From the NCBI GenBank assembly GCA_937887565.1, contig CALABS010000052.1:49481-113480 (forward strand): a DNA stretch of 64,000 nt, in the 5' to 3' direction. This DNA is from an uncultured Rhodospirillaceae bacterium (GTDB lineage Bacteria; Pseudomonadota; Alphaproteobacteria; Rhodospirillales; Magnetospirillaceae). The translations under genes and the position numbers were made by a program. Below the pieces are notes generated by a model. That model searched no databases and was not told the origin of the DNA. It saw only the letters and a program-made list of their open reading frames with translations. Shown here piece by piece: positions 60,863-64,000 of this stretch (the first letter of the stretch is position 1; every line of letters starts with the position of its first letter).

Positions 60863-62620
60863 ATGACGTTTCGTGCTTCCTGGGTGTCGTTCACGTGGCT
60901 GCGCGGCCGGCCGCATCTGGGCCTGTCGCTGGTCGCCGGCGTGCTGGTGCCGCTGGCGCTGTTCGTCTTCTACGCCGTCCAAAGCCGGCAGGCGGAGGTC
61001 GCCAACCTCGAGGACCGGCTGGTCCGGCGGGCGGCGATCCTGGCCGAGCACACCCAGCGCGTCCTTGGCACCTACGAGATCGTCTTCGATGGCGTCGAGC
61101 AGGCGCGAGGCCATCTCTCCGGCCCAGGGCTGTCGGCCCGGCTGGCCGAATTCGTGGCGCGCACGGAATTCTCCGCCGGCCTGGTCATCCTCGATCCCGA
61201 CGGCATGGTGACGGCCAGCAGCAACAGGGCCTGCGGGGCCGGAACCGACCTGGCTGACCGCGAGTACTTCATCGACGCGGTGATCGCGCCCGGCCTGGCG
61301 GTCTCGCCCCAGTTCATCGGCCGTGTCTCCAAGGACCGCCTGTTCGCGTTGTCGCGCCGCCTGGCGGGCGGGCAGGTGGTGGCGGCGATGCTGTGGGCCG
61401 GCTATTTCGAGACGGTGTTCGCCACCATGGCCGGTCAGGACGGATTGAAGGGGGTGGCGGCCTTGTTCCGCGAGGACGGCCGGCAACTGGTCCGCTATCC
61501 CACTCCTCCCGCTCCCGTCGACCTGCACCCCGGGAGTCCCGGTTTGATGGAGATGATTCCGGCCGAGAGCGGAACCTACCGGGTCGCCCGCCCGCGCGGC
61601 GGCGGTGGCGCGCACGTCTACGCCTTCCATCGGGTCAAGGATTACCCGCTCTACGTGACCTATGGCGTCGAGGAGGCAGCGGCCTTGGCGCCATGGGCGC
61701 GGTCGACGGTGGTCAGCGGGCTGCTGGCGACCGCCGCCGTCGTCCTGCTGGCCGGCAGCGCCGTGCTCGCCATCCGTCGGGCGGACGAGGCGCGGGCCGC
61801 CGAGGCCCATCTCCAGGACGCGGTCGCGGCGCGCACCGCCGAGGCGGTGGCGGCCATCCGCGACCGCGAGACGGCGTTGCGGCTGGCCGAGCGCGCCCAC
61901 AATGCCAAGGCGCATTTCCTGGCCGCCGCCAGTCACGACCTGCGCCAGCCGATCCAGGCGCTGCGGCTGTTCATCGAGGTCCTGGACCGGCGCCTCGAGG
62001 GCGACGCCGACCGCCGCATCCTCGGCCATGCGTCGAGCGCGTTGAAGGGGGCCGAGGACCTGCTCAGGGCCCTTCTCGATGTCTCCACCCTCGACGCCGG
62101 CATCGTCGCGCCCCAAATGCGGCCGGTCGCCCTCGACGACGTGCTGGCGGAGCTGGCGGCGGAATTCCGGAGCCTTGCCCGCGCCCGCCATCTCGACTTC
62201 CGCTACGTCCCCTCCCAGGCCTGGGTCGAGACCGACCCCGTGTTGCTGTCGCGGCTGGTCCGCAACCTGCTGGCCAACGCCCTGCGCTATACGAGCCAGG
62301 GCCGCATCCTCCTGGGCTGCCGTCCCGCCGGCGGTGCCATGCGCATCGAGGTGTGGGATACCGGCGCCGGCATCCCCGCCGACAAGCTCGATCAGGTGTT
62401 CGAGGATTTCGTCCAATTGGGCAATCCCGAGCGCGACCGCGCCAAGGGCCTGGGCCTGGGCCTGGCGGTGGTGCGGCGCATGGCGCTGCTGTTGCGCCAT
62501 CCGGTGGAGGTTCGCTCGCGGGAAGGCCGCGGCACCGTCTTCTCCGTCAGGGTCCCGCGCTGCGAGTTGCCCCTGGCGTCCCGTCATACCGACTCCGTGA
62601 CGGAACCATCCCCCGCATGA
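60863..62620 (+). CDS. Sensor histidine kinase with periplasmic dCACHE-like sensor
   Basis: A 585-residue inner-membrane kinase: helix about 20-40, a periplasmic CACHE-like sensor to about residue 280 (DREYFIDAVIAPGLAVSPQF is typical), helix about 287-310, a coiled coil, the H-box AAASHDLRQPIQALRLFIEV, and an ATPase domain with RNLLANALRYTSQ, DTGAGIP and GLGLGLAVV. SHDLRQPIQ marks the group of kinases often fused to receivers. No partner regulator adjoins. GGAG and AAGGG lie before the ATG at 60863. Confidence 0.92.
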   Translation: MTFRASWVSFTWLRGRPHLGLSLVAGVLVPLALFVFYAVQSRQAEVANLEDRLVRRAAILAEHTQRVLGTYEIVFDGVEQARGHLSGPGLSARLAEFVARTEFSAGLVILDPDGMVTASSNRACGAGTDLADREYFIDAVIAPGLAVSPQFIGRVSKDRLFALSRRLAGGQVVAAMLWAGYFETVFATMAGQDGLKGVAALFREDGRQLVRYPTPPAPVDLHPGSPGLMEMIPAESGTYRVARPRGGGGAHVYAFHRVKDYPLYVTYGVEEAAALAPWARSTVVSGLLATAAVVLLAGSAVLAIRRADEARAAEAHLQDAVAARTAEAVAAIRDRETALRLAERAHNAKAHFLAAASHDLRQPIQALRLFIEVLDRRLEGDADRRILGHASSALKGAEDLLRALLDVSTLDAGIVAPQMRPVALDDVLAELAAEFRSLARARHLDFRYVPSQAWVETDPVLLSRLVRNLLANALRYTSQGRILLGCRPAGGAMRIEVWDTGAGIPADKLDQVFEDFVQLGNPERDRAKGLGLGLAVVRRMALLLRHPVEVRSREGRGTVFSVRVPRCELPLASRHTDSVTEPSPA

Positions 62621-62693
62621 CCTGTCGTCGTCCGCCGCCGGATTGCCACCTTTGGCGCAGCGACGGCAAAGGCATCGACACAGGAGGTTCGGC

Positions 62694-63944
62694 ATGGCGA
62701 GCGCACTTCCCCCTTCGGGTGCCGTGGGCGCCCGCTCCGGCGGGCAATCCGGCGGCGTGGCCGGCGACGTGGCCGACGACGTGGCCGGCGGGCAGGGGGC
62801 CGGCGACATCCTTCCCTTCCCCCAGGACATCGTCGAGGTCGACGGCACCGTCGGCGACGACGTCCTGCTGGGCACCGGTGAGGACGAGGCCATGCGGGGC
62901 CTCAGGGGTGACGACGTGCTGTTCGGGGCCGGCGGCGACGACATCCTGGACGGCGGCATCGGCGACGACCGCCTGGAAGGCGGCGACGGCTTCGACAGCT
63001 ATGACGGCGGCCCCGGCACCGACACCCTGAGTTTCCATGTCTCCCAGGCTCCGGCCTTCGTCGACCTGTCCACCGGGTCGGTGCAGGCGGGCGGGGCGTT
63101 CGAGTTCGTCCAGGAGGTCGAGGCGGTGTCGGGCTCGGTCTTCGGCGACACCCTGCTGGGCGACGACCACGACAACCTGTTGATGGGTGGGGCGGGCCTG
63201 GACCTGCTGGGCGGTGGGCTGGGCGACGACGTGCTGGTCGGCGGCGCCGACGGCGCCTACGCCACCTGGGCCGGCTCCGAGGGCGCAGTCGAGGTCGATC
63301 TCGCCCAGGGCGTGGCCGAGGAATGGGACGGCGGCTTCGACGTCCTGTCGGGCATCTTGGGGGCGGTGGGCACCAGCTTCGCCGACGTCTTGCTGGGCGA
63401 CGCCCAGGCCAACCGGTTGGAGGGCAGCGTCGGCGCCGACCGTCTCGACGGACGCGGCGGCGACGACGTCCTGGTGGGCGGCGCGGGCGCCGACACCCTG
63501 ATCGGCGGGGCCGGCCGCGACCTCGCCGATTATTCCGGCGGCGGGCCGGTGACGGTGGACCTGGCGGCCGGCGCGGCCGCCGACGCCTCGGGGGCCGAGG
63601 ACACCCTGTCGGGCGTCGAGGACGTGCGCGGTTCGCTGGGCGACGACACCATCACCGGCGACGCGGCCGCCAACCGCATTGAGGGGTCGGTGGGGCGGGA
63701 CCTGATCACCGGCGGCGGCGGCGCCGACACCTTCGTGTTCGGCGACCGGCTGGATTTCGGCGACACCATCGTCGATTTTTCCGCCAACGACACCGTCGAG
63801 ATCGCGGAGATGGCGGTGGGGGCGGGCGAGGTCGCGTTCGACGCCGATACCGACCGCCTGCTGCTCGATCCCGGCGAGGGCGAGGACGCGATCGTGATCG
63901 CCACCCTGCCGGGGGCCGCCGAGGCGGACGTGCTGGTGGTCTAG
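62694..63944 (+). CDS. RTX-repeat calcium-binding protein
   Basis: A 416-residue acidic protein made almost wholly of hemolysin-type Gly/Asp repeats, in three or four blocks (about 70-110, 155-190, 240-285, 325-360), for example GGAGADTLIGGAG and GGGGADTFVFG. There is no N-terminal signal peptide; proteins of this kind leave by type I secretion through a C-terminal signal and fold on calcium outside. No enzyme domain and no ABC exporter gene is seen here. GGAGG precedes the ATG at 62694. It follows the kinase by 73 bp. Confidence 0.88.
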   Translation: MASALPPSGAVGARSGGQSGGVAGDVADDVAGGQGAGDILPFPQDIVEVDGTVGDDVLLGTGEDEAMRGLRGDDVLFGAGGDDILDGGIGDDRLEGGDGFDSYDGGPGTDTLSFHVSQAPAFVDLSTGSVQAGGAFEFVQEVEAVSGSVFGDTLLGDDHDNLLMGGAGLDLLGGGLGDDVLVGGADGAYATWAGSEGAVEVDLAQGVAEEWDGGFDVLSGILGAVGTSFADVLLGDAQANRLEGSVGADRLDGRGGDDVLVGGAGADTLIGGAGRDLADYSGGGPVTVDLAAGAAADASGAEDTLSGVEDVRGSLGDDTITGDAAANRIEGSVGRDLITGGGGADTFVFGDRLDFGDTIVDFSANDTVEIAEMAVGAGEVAFDADTDRLLLDPGEGEDAIVIATLPGAAEADVLVV

Positions 63945-64000
63945 CTGTGAAGTCTCAGGAGGTTGCCCACTCGGTCTGAACCGAGGAAGCTGAAGTTGCG
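63945..64000. other. Window end: short hairpin, no gene seen
   Basis: A 6-bp hairpin CTCGGT/ACCGAG (63970-63985) lies after the RTX stop without a T-run. The last bases could be non-coding or the edge of the next gene; too short to tell. Confidence 0.3.

Overview
The window is 64 kb of very GC-rich, densely coded chromosome from an alphaproteobacterium, most likely a Rhodospirillales of the Magnetospirillum type. This rests on a CtrA/DivL pair, the anaerobic ubiquinone genes ubiU/ubiV, a plant-type glutamate-cysteine ligase, SHP/diheme cytochrome genes and a large number of sensory and c-di-GMP proteins. I see no rRNA, tRNA, CRISPR array, prophage or intact insertion sequence. About 57 protein genes are supported, including a 41-residue peptide gene at 23453-23578.

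Layout. 1-4.4 kb: ubiU (cut by the window edge), ubiV, an unknown gene, a chorismate mutase and gshA. 4.4-11.3 kb, all minus strand: a DivK-like receiver, a REC-PAS-GGDEF-EAL protein with a dead histidine box, a CNT nucleoside transporter, an unknown gene and an RlmM-like methyltransferase. 11.4-16.7 kb: fliJ and fliI, then ctrA facing a DivL-like pseudokinase. 16.8-18.1 kb: a YqaA membrane protein and an AbrB/Doc toxin-antitoxin pair. 18.1-21.8 kb, minus: dapF, mtaB, ftsY and a rhodanese, the last three overlapping. 22.1-26.5 kb: an electron-transfer operon (41-aa peptide, cytochrome b561-SHP fusion, diheme cytochrome c) divergent from PepSY, response regulator and kinase genes, then a YqhA protein. 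26.5-30 kb: GAF/HD-GYP protein and ubiD.

30.1-41.1 kb is a signalling block: a lone DnaA domain-IV protein, an OmpR-type regulator, a receiver-kinase, SiaB- and SiaC-like proteins, a second kinase, a convergent SiaA-like PP2C phosphatase, a PAS-GGDEF diguanylate cyclase and a DUF748/AsmA-like protein. All four roles of the Pseudomonas SiaABCD pathway are present but rearranged and joined to histidine kinases. It is the best candidate for an unusual system here.

41.1-41.8 kb is a long AT-rich non-coding stretch before a DUF4212/sodium-solute symporter operon, a cNMP-CBS-nucleotidyltransferase protein and a DEDDh exonuclease. 46.5-56.5 kb carries two small unknown genes, a methyltransferase, nhaA, an RhlE-type RNA helicase whose 3' end is tandemly duplicated, a CPA1 antiporter, recQ, a paired palindromic element and a J-domain/SH3 membrane fusion. 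56.5-64 kb has ppk1-ppx, a SixA-like phosphatase, a histidine kinase and an RTX-repeat protein.

Common threads are cell-cycle and c-di-GMP signalling (CtrA, a DivL-like protein, a DivK-like receiver, one GGDEF-EAL, one GGDEF and one HD-GYP protein, the Sia set), quinone and cytochrome electron transfer, and ion or pH homeostasis. Function calls come from motifs read by eye; no database search was possible.
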